From Mycolicibacterium komossense (lineage in GTDB: Bacteria; Actinomycetota; Actinomycetes; Mycobacteriales; Mycobacteriaceae): 64,000 nt of DNA. The notes beneath the pieces were generated by a model that was not told the origin of the DNA, did no database searches, and was given only the letters and a program-made list of their open reading frames with translations. The stretch spans positions 112-64,111 of the forward strand of contig NZ_JACKTY010000014.1 in the NCBI RefSeq assembly GCF_025822605.1, in the 5' to 3' direction. Numbering within the stretch: position 1 is the stretch's first letter; every line of letters begins with the position of its first letter. Positions 36,622-45,378 of the stretch are shown here, one piece after another. Made by a program: the position numbers and the translations under genes.

Positions 36622-37674
36622 ATGACCCTTACGCAGTCTTCGCTCGAACACTCCACCACCAGTCTCTCGAGCAATCTCGTCGCCGTCGAGCCCGGCGCCA
36701 TCCGCGAGGACACCCCGCCCGGATCGGTAATCCAGTACAGCGATTACGAGCTCGACACCACCAGTCCCTTCGCCGGCGGCGTGGCCTGGATCGAGGGCGA
36801 GTACATGCCCGCCGAAGAGGCCAAGATCTCGATCTTCGATACCGGCTTCGGGCACTCGGATCTCACCTACACAGTGGCTCATGTGTGGCACGGCAACATC
36901 TTCCGATTGGGCGACCACCTCGACCGACTGTTGGACGGAGCGAGCAAGCTGCGCCTCGATGCCGGGATGAGCAAGGAAGAGCTAGCTGAGATCACCAAGA
37001 AGTGTGTGTCGATGTCCCAGCTGCGTGAGTCGTTCGTGAACCTGACGGTCACGCGGGGCTACGGCAAGAAGAAGGGGGAGAAGGATCTGACCAAGCTCAC
37101 CCATCAGGTGTACATCTACGCCATTCCGTATCTGTGGGCGTTCCCCCCGGCTGAGCAGATCTTCGGCACCACGGCGATCGTGCCGCGCCACGTCCGTCGC
37201 GCGGGCCGCAACACCGTCGACCCGACGATCAAGAACTATCAGTGGGGCGACCTGACGGCGGCCAGCTTCGAGGCCAAGGACCGCGGGGCGCGGACGGCGG
37301 TGCTGCTGGACTCCGACAACTTCGTGGCCGAAGGCCCCGGTTTCAACGTCTGCATCGTCAAGGACGGCAAGCTGGCGTCACCGTCGCGTAACGCGTTGCC
37401 GGGCATCACCCGCAAGACCGTCTTCGAACTCGCCGACCAGATGGGTATCGACGCCACCTTGCGCGACGTCAGCAGCCGCGAGCTCTATGAGGCCGACGAA
37501 CTGATGGCCGTCACCACCGCAGGTGGCGTCACCCCGATCAACTCGCTCGATGGTGAGCCGATCGGCCGTGGCGATCGGGCTGGCGAGCCGGGTCCGGTGA
37601 CCGTCGCGATCCGGGATCGGTTCTGGGCGTTGATGGATGAGCCCGGTCCGCTGATCGAGGCCATCCAGTACTAG
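36622..37674 (+). CDS. Class IV PLP transaminase, (R)-selective amine transaminase-like
   Basis: This 350-residue fold-IV transaminase has the PLP lysine Lys204 in IKNYQWGDL and the cofactor-phosphate loop TTAGGVTPI. Several segments recall known (R)-selective amine transaminases such as the Arthrobacter ATA-117 enzyme: YSDYELD, GGVAWIEGE, ISIFDTGFGHSDLTYTV, HVWHGNIFRL and RGYGKKKGEKD. This comparison is from memory, not an alignment. Such enzymes move the amino group of (R)-amines to pyruvate. D-amino acid or branched-chain activity is the alternative. It is the second gene after the amine permease and its stop abuts the convergent PPOX gene. Confidence 0.85.
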   Translation: MTLTQSSLEHSTTSLSSNLVAVEPGAIREDTPPGSVIQYSDYELDTTSPFAGGVAWIEGEYMPAEEAKISIFDTGFGHSDLTYTVAHVWHGNIFRLGDHLDRLLDGASKLRLDAGMSKEELAEITKKCVSMSQLRESFVNLTVTRGYGKKKGEKDLTKLTHQVYIYAIPYLWAFPPAEQIFGTTAIVPRHVRRAGRNTVDPTIKNYQWGDLTAASFEAKDRGARTAVLLDSDNFVAEGPGFNVCIVKDGKLASPSRNALPGITRKTVFELADQMGIDATLRDVSSRELYEADELMAVTTAGGVTPINSLDGEPIGRGDRAGEPGPVTVAIRDRFWALMDEPGPLIEAIQY

Positions 37675-38097
37675 TCAACTCGCCGTATCAAAGCCCTTGA
37701 TCACCTTGGTCGGTCTGATGCGGACGACGAGCTCACCGGGCACACCGTTGCGACGCCCGAACTCCTCGGCCCGGTCGGCGCCCATGTAGCGTCCTCCGGT
37801 CCTGGTCGCGATGTCCAGGAGCTCATCGGGTTCCTCTGACAGAGTGGCGATCCCCTGAACCTGTACGAACGAGTACGGGGGATGGGGATCGTCGACGCAG
37901 AGCACCACTCGCGGGTCACGTTCCAGCGCGCGGCCTTTCGCGGTGTCTTTGCCCGTGTTCAGCACCAGCTCGCCGTTTTCGACGACGAACCAGACCGGCG
38001 CCACCAGCGGACGTCCGTCAGAGGCGAGGTACCCGAGCATTCCGGTTCGGGTACCGGTCGAAAGGAATTCGATCACATCATCGCTCAGTGCAGTCAT
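37675..38097 (-). CDS. PPOX-class F420-dependent split-barrel protein
   Basis: This 140-residue protein has the pyridoxamine-phosphate-oxidase-like split barrel: FLSTGTRTGMLGYLASDGRPLVAPVWFVVENGELVLNTGKDTAKGRALERDPRVVLCVDD. In mycobacteria most such short proteins bind F420 or flavin and reduce small molecules. The ATG at 38097 has a TACGGT -10 box 6 nt upstream on its own strand, indicating a leaderless transcript. It is divergent from nothing close and converges directly on the transaminase. Substrate unknown. Confidence 0.85.
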   Translation of the reverse strand: MTALSDDVIEFLSTGTRTGMLGYLASDGRPLVAPVWFVVENGELVLNTGKDTAKGRALERDPRVVLCVDDPHPPYSFVQVQGIATLSEEPDELLDIATRTGGRYMGADRAEEFGRRNGVPGELVVRIRPTKVIKGFDTAS

Positions 38098-38109
38098 CTC
38101 ACTACCGTA
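38095..38109 (-). promoter_or_regulatory. -10 box for the leaderless PPOX gene
   Basis: On the minus strand TACGGT (38109-38104) is followed by 6 nt (agtgag) and the ATG at 38097. Confidence 0.5.
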
Positions 38110-38162
38110 GAACGTCTCTCGGTCGGTCGTGTCGCACGATCGCGTCCGCGGCCGGAGCTGGG

Positions 38163-39437
38163 TTACCGCGCCAGCCGACCGTCGTCGAAAAACTCCAGCA
38201 GGTACTGGCTTTCGTCGATTTCCCCGATGGTCCTGCGGGCCTTCTTGCGAGTGATGAGTACCGCGACGATGGCGATCACCCAGACCACGTACTGAACCAT
38301 CCAAGCCAGCCGGAACGATGCGAACGAATACCCGCCCGCGGCGCCGATGATCATTCCCATCGACTGCATGACCACAAGCGAGGCCAGGAATCCGCCCATG
38401 TTCACGATGCCCACCGCGGTGCCGAGCGTCCGACTGGGGTTGAACGTGCGGGCGAAATCGAATCCGACCATCGAACCCGGACCACCGGCGGAGATGACCA
38501 CGACGAGAGTGACGAGCAGCCACAAGGGGGCACGCGTCGGCAGCGCCAGGACCACTGTCCAGATCAGCGCGTTGCTGACGATGATCCCGAGGATCACGTG
38601 GGAACGGCGGTGCGGGTTCCGTCCGGTGAAGATGCCGATGACGATGCCTGAGGTTATCGCGGCGGCGACCGAGACCGTCAACAGAGTTCCCGCGATGCCG
38701 CGCGACAGTCCCTGAGCGACGGTCAGATAGGGCACGCCCCACATCAGCGCAAAGACAGTGACCGAGAACTGGGTGCCCATGTGGGTGAAGAACCCCAACC
38801 GGGTACCGGGCCGGAGCCAGGTCGTCTTGAGGCCGGCGAGTGTCTCGCGCACTGTTGCCGATTTCACCGGAGCGGCCCGGCCGGTCGGGGTGTCCTTGAC
38901 GAGGGTGAGGCTCAGCACCACCGCCAGTACCCCGAAGGCGCTGACCGACAGGTATGCGGTACTCCAGCCGGGCCCGAGCACCAGGGCCAGGAATGGCAGC
39001 GCCGAGAGCACTTGACCGAGTTGGCCGAAGATGCCGGTCAACTGCGTCACCAGCGGGATTTGCCGCTCGGTGAACCAGTAGGGAACCAGGCGCAGCACCG
39101 AGATGAAGGTGAACGCATCGCCGAGTCCGACGATCGCCCGTGCGATGACGGCCGCCGGCAGCGATTCGGCCAGAGCCATCGTCAGCTGCCCGGCGGCCAT
39201 CAGGGTGCCGCCACTGACGATCATCACCCTGGACCCGTAGCGGTCCAACAGCAGACCGGCAGGAATCTGGGCGCCGGCGTAGACGACGACCTGGAGCACG
39301 ACAAACGTCGATAGCATGCTGGGACTGGCGCCGAAGCGCTCGGCGGCGTCGAGACCCGTGACGCCGAGGGTGGTCCTGTCCAGCACGGCGACGATATAAG
39401 CCAGCAGGCCGGTGGACCACACGATCCAGGCACGCAC
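38163..39437 (-). CDS. Major facilitator superfamily transporter
   Basis: This 424-residue transporter has 12 predicted helices. The MFS motif A is present as GLLLDRYGSRVMI between helices 2 and 3, and helix 1 is WIVWSTGLLAYIVAVLDRTTLGVTGLDAAERFG. I start it at GTG 39437 because the coding signal and first helix begin there; the reading frame extends upstream to 39632, but that stretch is hydrophilic, Cys-rich and not MFS-like. The C-terminus is basic and cytoplasmic. It stands alone upstream of a long gap. The substrate cannot be predicted. Confidence 0.87.
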   Translation of the reverse strand: MRAWIVWSTGLLAYIVAVLDRTTLGVTGLDAAERFGASPSMLSTFVVLQVVVYAGAQIPAGLLLDRYGSRVMIVSGGTLMAAGQLTMALAESLPAAVIARAIVGLGDAFTFISVLRLVPYWFTERQIPLVTQLTGIFGQLGQVLSALPFLALVLGPGWSTAYLSVSAFGVLAVVLSLTLVKDTPTGRAAPVKSATVRETLAGLKTTWLRPGTRLGFFTHMGTQFSVTVFALMWGVPYLTVAQGLSRGIAGTLLTVSVAAAITSGIVIGIFTGRNPHRRSHVILGIIVSNALIWTVVLALPTRAPLWLLVTLVVVISAGGPGSMVGFDFARTFNPSRTLGTAVGIVNMGGFLASLVVMQSMGMIIGAAGGYSFASFRLAWMVQYVVWVIAIVAVLITRKKARRTIGEIDESQYLLEFFDDGRLAR

Positions 39438-39853
39438 GCTTGGGTCCGCCTTTCGAGGTACGCGTTGGGGGCACCGGAAAGGGTAGGACGGGTCACCCGC
39501 CTTGACGACCGGCAACGGTGGGGCCGGCGGATGAACGCCGCCGGATTTCTCCAAATGTGCTGTTGTCCGGCTTTGACATCGTGCCCCATCGTCGTCGGTT
39601 TGTCGGCATCTACGTTCGGTGATATCACTCACCGGAATTTGACACCGGTCCTCGGCAGTGTGCGCGATTTCTTGGCTGATTTCGATCGTCGGCGTCTGGT
39701 GTCTGTGAGTCGCCGGAGAGTTGCCGCTGTTAGTGGCTCATTTGAGTTGGGTCAGAGATTCGTGACGCGAAACTCTGAAACTTTGCTAAGTCTGCGTCTA
39801 GGCGTATAAAATCTCGACCATGCATTGCCACGGCCAGACGCCGGATCGCCGTA
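39438..39853. other. Intergenic region between MFS and merR genes
   Basis: This 416-bp divergent gap holds the promoters of the MFS transporter and merR genes. The only clear signal is the merR promoter (39783-39810). No RNA gene or supported reading frame was recognised. Confidence 0.5.
39783..39810 (+). promoter_or_regulatory. Sigma-70-type promoter for merR
   Basis: TTGCTA (39783-39788), a 16-nt spacer and TATAAA (39805-39810) give a good housekeeping promoter 43 nt before the ATG at 39854. The local sequence is AT-rich relative to the window. Confidence 0.55.
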
Positions 39854-40174
39854 ATGGCTGAATATCGGATCGAGGAGCTGGCGAAGGTGTCGGGTGTCAG
39901 CTCACGCAATATCCGCGCCTACCGCGAGCGAGGGCTGCTGGAGCCGCCCCGTCGAGTCGGCAGGACGGCCGTCTACGGCGACCGCCATCTGACCCAGCTG
40001 CAGGTCATCAACCGACTGCTCGGCAAAGGATTCAATTCGGCCCACATCGCTGATTTCTTCGAGGCGGTGCGTGAGGGACACGACCTCGCCGACCTCCTCG
40101 GCTTGCGGGCGATCACAGCGGCGACCCGACGGCGCGACGCAGACCTGAGCCGTTCGGAACGAGCAGCCGGCTAG
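39854..40174 (+). CDS. Small MerR-family transcriptional regulator
   Basis: This 106-residue protein is essentially a MerR DNA-binding domain (YRIEELAKVSGVSSRNIRAYRERGLLEPPRRVGRTAVYGDRHLTQLQVINRLLGKGFNSAHIADFFEAV) with a short tail, so it lacks a sizeable ligand domain and metal-binding cysteines. It ends 10 bp from the convergent potC-like gene of importer 2 and may control it or the MFS gene. Similar short MerR proteins often act as dimers sensing through other domains or not at all. Confidence 0.87.
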   Translation: MAEYRIEELAKVSGVSSRNIRAYRERGLLEPPRRVGRTAVYGDRHLTQLQVINRLLGKGFNSAHIADFFEAVREGHDLADLLGLRAITAATRRRDADLSRSERAAG

Positions 40175-40184
40175 TCGAACCGGC

Positions 40185-40985
40185 TCAGACCCTGGTCGAC
40201 GCGGGATCGCCGCCGATCCGCTGGGCCAGCCACACCGGCACGATCGCCACCAGGGTCAGAGCCGCGGCGACGACGTTGATCACCGGCGCCTGGTTGGGCC
40301 GGAACAGATTGCCGAAGATCCAGATCGGCAGCGTCTGTACGGTCGGCCCGGCCGTGAATGTGGTCACGACGATCTCGTCGAACGATAGGGCGAACGCCAG
40401 GATCGCACCGGCGACGAGCGCCCCACGCATCATCGGGAAAGTGACGAACCGGAACGTCTGCCAACTCGACGCACCGAGATCGGAAGAAGCGTCTTCGAGA
40501 TTTGTGCCGAGGCGACGCAGCCGCGCCTGGGTGTTGTTGAAGACGATCACGACGCAGAATGTGGCGTGTCCGACGATGACCGTGCCAAGGCCGAGGGTGA
40601 CGCCCAGCGCTGATGTGAAGGTTGCGTTGAGCGCGATACCGGTGACGATGCCGGGCAGCGTAATCGGCAGCACAACAAGGAAACTGATCACATTCCTGCC
40701 GAAGAACTCGTAACGCTGAACCGCGAAGGCGGCCATCGTGCCCAGCACGAGCGCGACCGCCGTCGCCCCAAGGCCGACGACGACGGAGTTGGCCAGCGAG
40801 TGCCACATCCCGTCGCTGTGCAGGGCGACCTTCCACCACTGCAGCGTGAAACCGCTCGGCGGGAAGGCGAACGATTTCGATGAGTTGAAAGCGTTGACGA
40901 CGACGAGAAGCAATGGCGCATAGAGGAATACCAGCACCAGGACGGTCCAGATCCTGGTGGCCCGTCGCATACCCGAGGACAGCAT
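40185..40985 (-). CDS. PotC-like ABC permease (importer 2)
   Basis: This 266-residue six-helix permease has FLYAPLLLVVVNAFNSSKSFAFPPSGFTLQWW at the N-terminus, typical of PotC/YdcV proteins, and the EAA loop EDASSDLGASSWQTFRFVTFPMM. It is the last gene of the minus-strand unit potA-potD-potB-potC (44226 to 40185), 6 bp after the PotB-like gene. Confidence 0.92.
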   Translation of the reverse strand: MLSSGMRRATRIWTVLVLVFLYAPLLLVVVNAFNSSKSFAFPPSGFTLQWWKVALHSDGMWHSLANSVVVGLGATAVALVLGTMAAFAVQRYEFFGRNVISFLVVLPITLPGIVTGIALNATFTSALGVTLGLGTVIVGHATFCVVIVFNNTQARLRRLGTNLEDASSDLGASSWQTFRFVTFPMMRGALVAGAILAFALSFDEIVVTTFTAGPTVQTLPIWIFGNLFRPNQAPVINVVAAALTLVAIVPVWLAQRIGGDPASTRV

Positions 40986-40991
40986 CAGACC

Positions 40992-41813
40992 TCACACATT
41001 TTCCAGCGCCCCGGTGCGTCGCATCGCCAGCAGGTACAACACGATGGCCGCCAACGGGATGATCGACAGCGCGGCGGCCAGCGGCTGATTGTTGGCGGTG
41101 ACGAGTTGGCCGTAGATGATGTTGCCGAGCATCTGGGTTTTCCCACCGACGATCGTCACCGCGATGTAGTCACCGAGCGACAGGGAGAAGGTGAAAATCG
41201 ACCCGGCGGCGATACCGGGAAACACCAATGGCGCCATCACCGAACGCACTGTCATCAGGCTGGAGGCACCGAGATCGGAGCTGGCATCGACCAGCGCGTC
41301 GGGCACCCGCTCGAACGCTGCGAATACCGGAATCACCATGTAGGGCAACCACAGATACGACAACGTGATCACTGTGGCGACCAGCCCGTACCCCGGTGTG
41401 TAGCCGGTGGCCCAGGACAGCGGCCCCTCCGGTGAGAGCAGCATCCGCCACGCATAGGCCTTCACCAGGTAGCTCGCCCATAGCGGCGTCGTCACCGCGA
41501 TCACCAGAGCCACCCGGCCGGCCGGCGAGGCGATCTTCGCCATGTACAGCGCCAGTGGTATTGCGAGCAGCATGCAGATCACCGTGACCGTCAGTGCCAC
41601 ACCGACCGTTCGCAGCGTCACCGTCCGGAACACCGCGTCGGTGAACACCCGCGCGATGTTGTCGGTAGTGAAGGTGCGGACCACCGCGCCGGTGAACGAG
41701 TTGGTGCCCCAGAACGCCGAAACCAGCAGCACGGCAAGTGAACCGAGATACGCGACGCCCAACCAGGCCAGTGGCGGCACCAGCAGGAAAGCCAGACCGG
41801 CCCGCCTTTTCAC
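40992..41813 (-). CDS. PotB-like ABC permease (importer 2)
   Basis: This 273-residue six-helix permease of the PotB/YdcU type has the EAA loop DASSDLGASSLMTVRSVMAPLVFPG. It starts 39 bp after the binding-protein stop on the same strand and pairs with the PotC-like gene. Confidence 0.92.
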   Translation of the reverse strand: MKRRAGLAFLLVPPLAWLGVAYLGSLAVLLVSAFWGTNSFTGAVVRTFTTDNIARVFTDAVFRTVTLRTVGVALTVTVICMLLAIPLALYMAKIASPAGRVALVIAVTTPLWASYLVKAYAWRMLLSPEGPLSWATGYTPGYGLVATVITLSYLWLPYMVIPVFAAFERVPDALVDASSDLGASSLMTVRSVMAPLVFPGIAAGSIFTFSLSLGDYIAVTIVGGKTQMLGNIIYGQLVTANNQPLAAALSIIPLAAIVLYLLAMRRTGALENV

Positions 41814-41852
41814 CGGTGATTCACCTCGGCCTCACCGACGCGTCGGCCCTGC

Positions 41853-43049
41853 TTATCCTTTCATTTGCTGCCACTTGGTCACCCATTCGTCGTAGGACGT
41901 GCAGTTGTCACCGCTGCCGTCGACACACTTGGTCTGCGGGGTCGTCCAATAGTGGAGTTGAGCCGCGTACTTCTCGTCGGTGGCGTGGTAGATGTCGCAG
42001 AACGACTTATCGGAGGTCAGCGCACAGGATTTCGTCTGCGCTGGTGCTTCACCGAAGTACTCGGCCACCTGTGCGTTCACCTCGGGGGAAGTGATCCAGT
42101 CCATCCACTTGTACATGCAGTTCGGGTGGGCGGCCTTCGATGACACCATCCAGGTGTCCGACCAGCCGGTGGACCCTTCCTTGGGCAAGACCGTGTTGAC
42201 CTGGACCTTGTTGTCGGAGCCGATCGTGTTCGCGATCACCTGCCAGGTGGTGCCGATCACCGAGGTCCCGGTCTCGAAGGCCTGCACTTCTTTGGTGTAG
42301 TCCGACCAGTATTCGCCGACATTGCCCTTCTGCTGGGTCAGCAGATCGACCGCAGCGTTGAGTTGATCACTGGTGAGCGAGTACGGATCCTTGATTCCCA
42401 GTTCGGGTTTCGTCTTCGACAGGTACAGCGCCGCGTCGGCGATGTAGATCGGCGAGTCGTACGCGGTGACCTTGCCCTTGAACTCCGGCGCACCGGGGAA
42501 CACCGCGCCCCACGAATCCGGCGCCCCCTTCACCACATCGGTGTTGTACATCAGCAGGTTCGCGCCCCAGCCGTGAGGGATGCCGTACATCTGGCCGCCG
42601 ACCGAGTTCCACGGCTTGTCCTTGAGGAACGACGAGATGGTCGCGTAGTTGGGCACCAGGTCGGTGTTGACCGGCGCGACGTCGCCGGCATAGATCAGCC
42701 GCAGGGTGGCGTCACCGGAGGCCGAGACGCCGTCGTACTGGCCCGAGCGCATGAGCTGGACCATCTCGTCGGAAGTGTTGCCGAGCTTGACGTTGACCTT
42801 GCAGCCCGTCTTCTCGGTGAAGGGGTGCACCCAGTCGATTTTCGGGTCGTTGGAGCCGTCTTCTGCATAACCCGCCCAGGCGATGAGATTCAGCTCGCCC
42901 TCGCCGTTGCCGACTGTCTTCGCCGGCTCGATCTTCGGCGGTGCACCCGACGAGCCGGAGGAGTCTGAGCCCGAACAGGCAGCGATCAGTGCCGCGCACG
43001 CCGCCAGTGCGAACGTGAGGCGGCGGATTCGGGATGTCCTGGGTGTCAT
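41853..43049 (-). CDS. PotD/YdcS-like substrate-binding lipoprotein (importer 2)
   Basis: This 398-residue lipoprotein has a Sec signal (MTPRTSRIRRLTFALAACAALIAAC) with lipobox LIAAC. The mature protein is of the polyamine-binding type, closest in character to YdcS: LNLIAWAGYAEDGSNDPKIDWVHPFTEKTGCKV and GIPHGWGANLLMYNTDVV. Unlike binding proteins 1 and 3 it uses Sec, not Tat, export. Six or more cysteines in the C-terminal part (NCMYKW, KSCALTSDKSFCDIY, KCVDGSGDNC) suggest disulfides. It lies between the potA-like and potB-like genes. Confidence 0.9.
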   Translation of the reverse strand: MTPRTSRIRRLTFALAACAALIAACSGSDSSGSSGAPPKIEPAKTVGNGEGELNLIAWAGYAEDGSNDPKIDWVHPFTEKTGCKVNVKLGNTSDEMVQLMRSGQYDGVSASGDATLRLIYAGDVAPVNTDLVPNYATISSFLKDKPWNSVGGQMYGIPHGWGANLLMYNTDVVKGAPDSWGAVFPGAPEFKGKVTAYDSPIYIADAALYLSKTKPELGIKDPYSLTSDQLNAAVDLLTQQKGNVGEYWSDYTKEVQAFETGTSVIGTTWQVIANTIGSDNKVQVNTVLPKEGSTGWSDTWMVSSKAAHPNCMYKWMDWITSPEVNAQVAEYFGEAPAQTKSCALTSDKSFCDIYHATDEKYAAQLHYWTTPQTKCVDGSGDNCTSYDEWVTKWQQMKG

Positions 43050-43113
43050 CGAGGATCTCCTTCGGTGGGTGGGGAGCGGGTGGGGGCGGTGGGGAGCAAG
43101 TGGGGTCGGACGG

Positions 43114-44226
43114 TCAGTTGTGGAGGTCTCGTACAGCGCTGTCAGGCCAGGCGAGCACCACTGGCACGCCGTGCGCCAGGTCGTCTGATGCTTCGGCGCT
43201 CAGCAGCGTCGCGGTCAGCGCGACCCCGCCCTCGCTGCGGGCCGCGATCCGCGTGATGGGTCCGGCGTAGACGACCTCGTCGACCGTGGCCTCGATGCTG
43301 CGCATGCCGGCAGGCGGTGTGCTGGCCGGGTCGAGGACAAGGATGCGTTCGGGCCGGACTGCGTAGGTACCCGAGCGGCCGAGCACGGTTTCGGCAGCCA
43401 CTCCGTCGAGCACGTTGGAGGTGCCGACGAAATCGGCGACGAACCGGTTCGCCGGATTCTCGTAGACCTCGCGGGCGGCACCGATCTGTTCGATGCGCCC
43501 GTTGTTGAAGACCGCGAGGCGGTCGCACAGCGTCAGTGCCTCGTCCTGGTCGTGGGTGACGATCACGAAGGTGATGCCGACCTCTCGCTGGATCGCCTTG
43601 AGTTCGACCTGCATCTGTTCGCGCAGTTTCAGATCGAGGGCGCCGAGTGGTTCGTCCAGCAGTAAAACTCTGGGTCGTCCCACCAGGGCGCGAGCCAGAG
43701 CGACACGCTGCTGCTGGCCGCCGGACAACTGCGCAGGTTTGCGCGCCGCCTGCCCAGAAAGCTGAACCATCTCCAGGGCGGCGCCCGCGCGTTGGCGTCG
43801 TTCGGCTTTACCGACGCCGCGGACCCGCAGCCCGTATTCGACGTTCTGGGCCACTGTCATGTGGGGAAACAGCGCGTACTGCTGGAACACCGTGTTCGTG
43901 TCGCGCTTGGCCGGGGGCAGGGCGGTAACATCCTGGCCGCCGAGTCGGATCACGCCCGCGGTCGGTTGTTCGAAGCCGGCGATCATCCGCAGCACGGTGG
44001 TCTTACCCGATCCGGACGGGCCGAGGATGGCGAACAGTTCACCGTCGGCCACCGTCAGATCGGCGCCTTCGACGGCCACCACGGTGTCTGCGTGACCCCC
44101 GGCGCCCGCGGCGCCCCCGAACTCCTTGCGTACACCGATCAGTTCGATCTGCGGGTCGGTTATCGGGTCAGCGGGATTCTGATCGCCATCAGACCACTGA
44201 CGCAGCGAGGCTGTCCCAGATGGCAT
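43114..44226 (-). CDS. PotA-like ABC transporter ATP-binding protein (importer 2)
   Basis: This 370-residue ATPase has Walker A (GPSGSGKTT), Q-loop VFQQYALFP, signature LSGGQQQR, Walker B RVLLLDEPLGALD, H-loop VTHDQDEAL and a C-terminal TOBE domain. It is the first gene of the importer 2 operon. ATG 44226 is supported by a TAGGAT -10 box 6 nt upstream, suggesting a leaderless transcript; the first ~30 residues are poorly conserved, so a later start is possible. Confidence 0.92.
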   Translation of the reverse strand: MPSGTASLRQWSDGDQNPADPITDPQIELIGVRKEFGGAAGAGGHADTVVAVEGADLTVADGELFAILGPSGSGKTTVLRMIAGFEQPTAGVIRLGGQDVTALPPAKRDTNTVFQQYALFPHMTVAQNVEYGLRVRGVGKAERRQRAGAALEMVQLSGQAARKPAQLSGGQQQRVALARALVGRPRVLLLDEPLGALDLKLREQMQVELKAIQREVGITFVIVTHDQDEALTLCDRLAVFNNGRIEQIGAAREVYENPANRFVADFVGTSNVLDGVAAETVLGRSGTYAVRPERILVLDPASTPPAGMRSIEATVDEVVYAGPITRIAARSEGGVALTATLLSAEASDDLAHGVPVVLAWPDSAVRDLHN

Positions 44227-44238
44227 GCAGGGATCCTA
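44224..44238 (-). promoter_or_regulatory. -10 box for leaderless potA-like gene (importer 2)
   Basis: On the minus strand TAGGAT (44238-44233) is followed by 6 nt (ccctgc) and the ATG at 44226. Confidence 0.45.
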
Positions 44239-44414
44239 TGGATACCGTTGTCGGATCGCAGCGCCATTGCGGATTTCGTGGTCGCCATGGCGTCTTGTCG
44301 CCGGAATCCCCAGCAGAAGTAGCATCTGTCGGTGCCGCCGTGGCGCCCGAACACGGCGAAATTTTGGTGCACCTGTGACCTGCGGTGTTGATGAGATTGT
44401 TGAGGTAGTTGTCG

Positions 44415-44430
44415 TACTCTGAGGCGCGTG
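44415..44430 (+). promoter_or_regulatory. -10 box for the leaderless DUF1906 gene
   Basis: TACTCT (44415-44420) lies 7 nt before the GTG at 44428, consistent with a leaderless transcript and supporting this GTG start. Confidence 0.5.
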
Positions 44431-45150
44431 TCGATCAACCGTCGCGACATGCTGAAGCTCGCGGCCGCGACCCCGGCTGTCCTCGGTCTCGGCGCCGTCG
44501 TGTCCTCGGTGGCCGCCCCCGCCTCGTCCGCGGCATCCCTCGGTGTCTTGCTGGACTACGCTGCGGGCGTAATCGGGGCCGATGCCTTGGTCGCCTCGGG
44601 CGCTATCGGAGCTATCCGTTATGTCTCCGACAGGAGACCCGGCGCGGACTGGATGTTGGGCAAGCCGATACAGCTTCCCGAGGCCCGTGACCTATATCAC
44701 AAGGGGCTGAAGATCGTTTCCTGTTACCAGTACGGCAAGCAGGACACCGCCGACTGGCTCGGTGGTCAGGACGCAGGTGTCGCGCATGCCAAGCGGGGTT
44801 GGCAACTGCATCTGGCGGCCGGCGGATCCTACGGCGCACCCATTTACGCGTCGATCGACGATGACCCCACCCCTGGGCAATACAAACAGCAGGTAGCCCC
44901 ATATCTGAAGGGGTGGGAGGCAGTGCTCGGTCATCAGCGGGTCGGCGTCTACGGCAACTCGAAGGTCATCGACTGGGCTTTAGAGGACGGGCTTGGCAGC
45001 TGGTTCTGGCAGCACAACTGGGGATCGCCTCAGGGCTTCGCCCACCCGGCCGCACACCTGCATCAAGTGGAGATCGACAGGCGGTCTGTCGCGGGCGTTG
45101 GGGTGGATGTGAACAACATCATGCAGCGCAGTTTCGGGCAGTGGGACTGA
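44428..45150 (+). CDS. Tat-exported DUF1906 glycoside hydrolase-like protein (Rv2525c homologue)
   Basis: This 240-residue exported protein has a twin-arginine signal (INRRDMLKLAAATPAVLGLGAVVSSVAAPASSAAS) and a DUF1906 domain with a TIM-barrel glycoside-hydrolase-like fold: GVLLDYAAG, AIRYVSDRRPGADW, LKIVSCYQYG, APIYASIDDDPT, VGVYGNSKVIDWA. It matches M. tuberculosis Rv2525c, which is Tat-secreted and sits next to fas, as here. The biochemical role is not settled; a cell-wall function is proposed for the family. A perfect terminator hairpin follows at 45258-45281, so it is transcribed apart from fas. Confidence 0.9.
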   Translation: MSINRRDMLKLAAATPAVLGLGAVVSSVAAPASSAASLGVLLDYAAGVIGADALVASGAIGAIRYVSDRRPGADWMLGKPIQLPEARDLYHKGLKIVSCYQYGKQDTADWLGGQDAGVAHAKRGWQLHLAAGGSYGAPIYASIDDDPTPGQYKQQVAPYLKGWEAVLGHQRVGVYGNSKVIDWALEDGLGSWFWQHNWGSPQGFAHPAAHLHQVEIDRRSVAGVGVDVNNIMQRSFGQWD

Positions 45151-45257
45151 ATCGGGGCTCCGACGACGGCCTGAGCCGACGCTGGGGGCCCTGCCGGGTG
45201 CCCGCTCCAGCAAACTTTCCTCTGAGTTTTTGAGGCTGGTGTGACTTCGGACTCATT

Positions 45258-45281
45258 GACGGGGGCTATGTAGCCCCCGTC
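45258..45281 (+). terminator. Perfect hairpin terminator after DUF1906 gene
   Basis: GACGGGGGCTA and TAGCCCCCGTC form an 11-bp perfect stem around a tight TG loop, 107 bp downstream of the DUF1906 stop. No U-tract follows directly. Confidence 0.7.
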
Positions 45282-45378
45282 TGCGGATGGCCTTTTGGCG
45301 CCGCCGGTTAGGAGAAACTTTCACATAACGATTAGATAACAATACTGCTTTGATCTGCGCGGTTGTAGCTACTCGACC

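Noticed and set aside
39438..39632. N-terminal extension of the MFS transporter
   Set aside because: Hydrophilic, Cys-rich and unlike MFS N-termini; GTG 39437 sits just before the first membrane helix.
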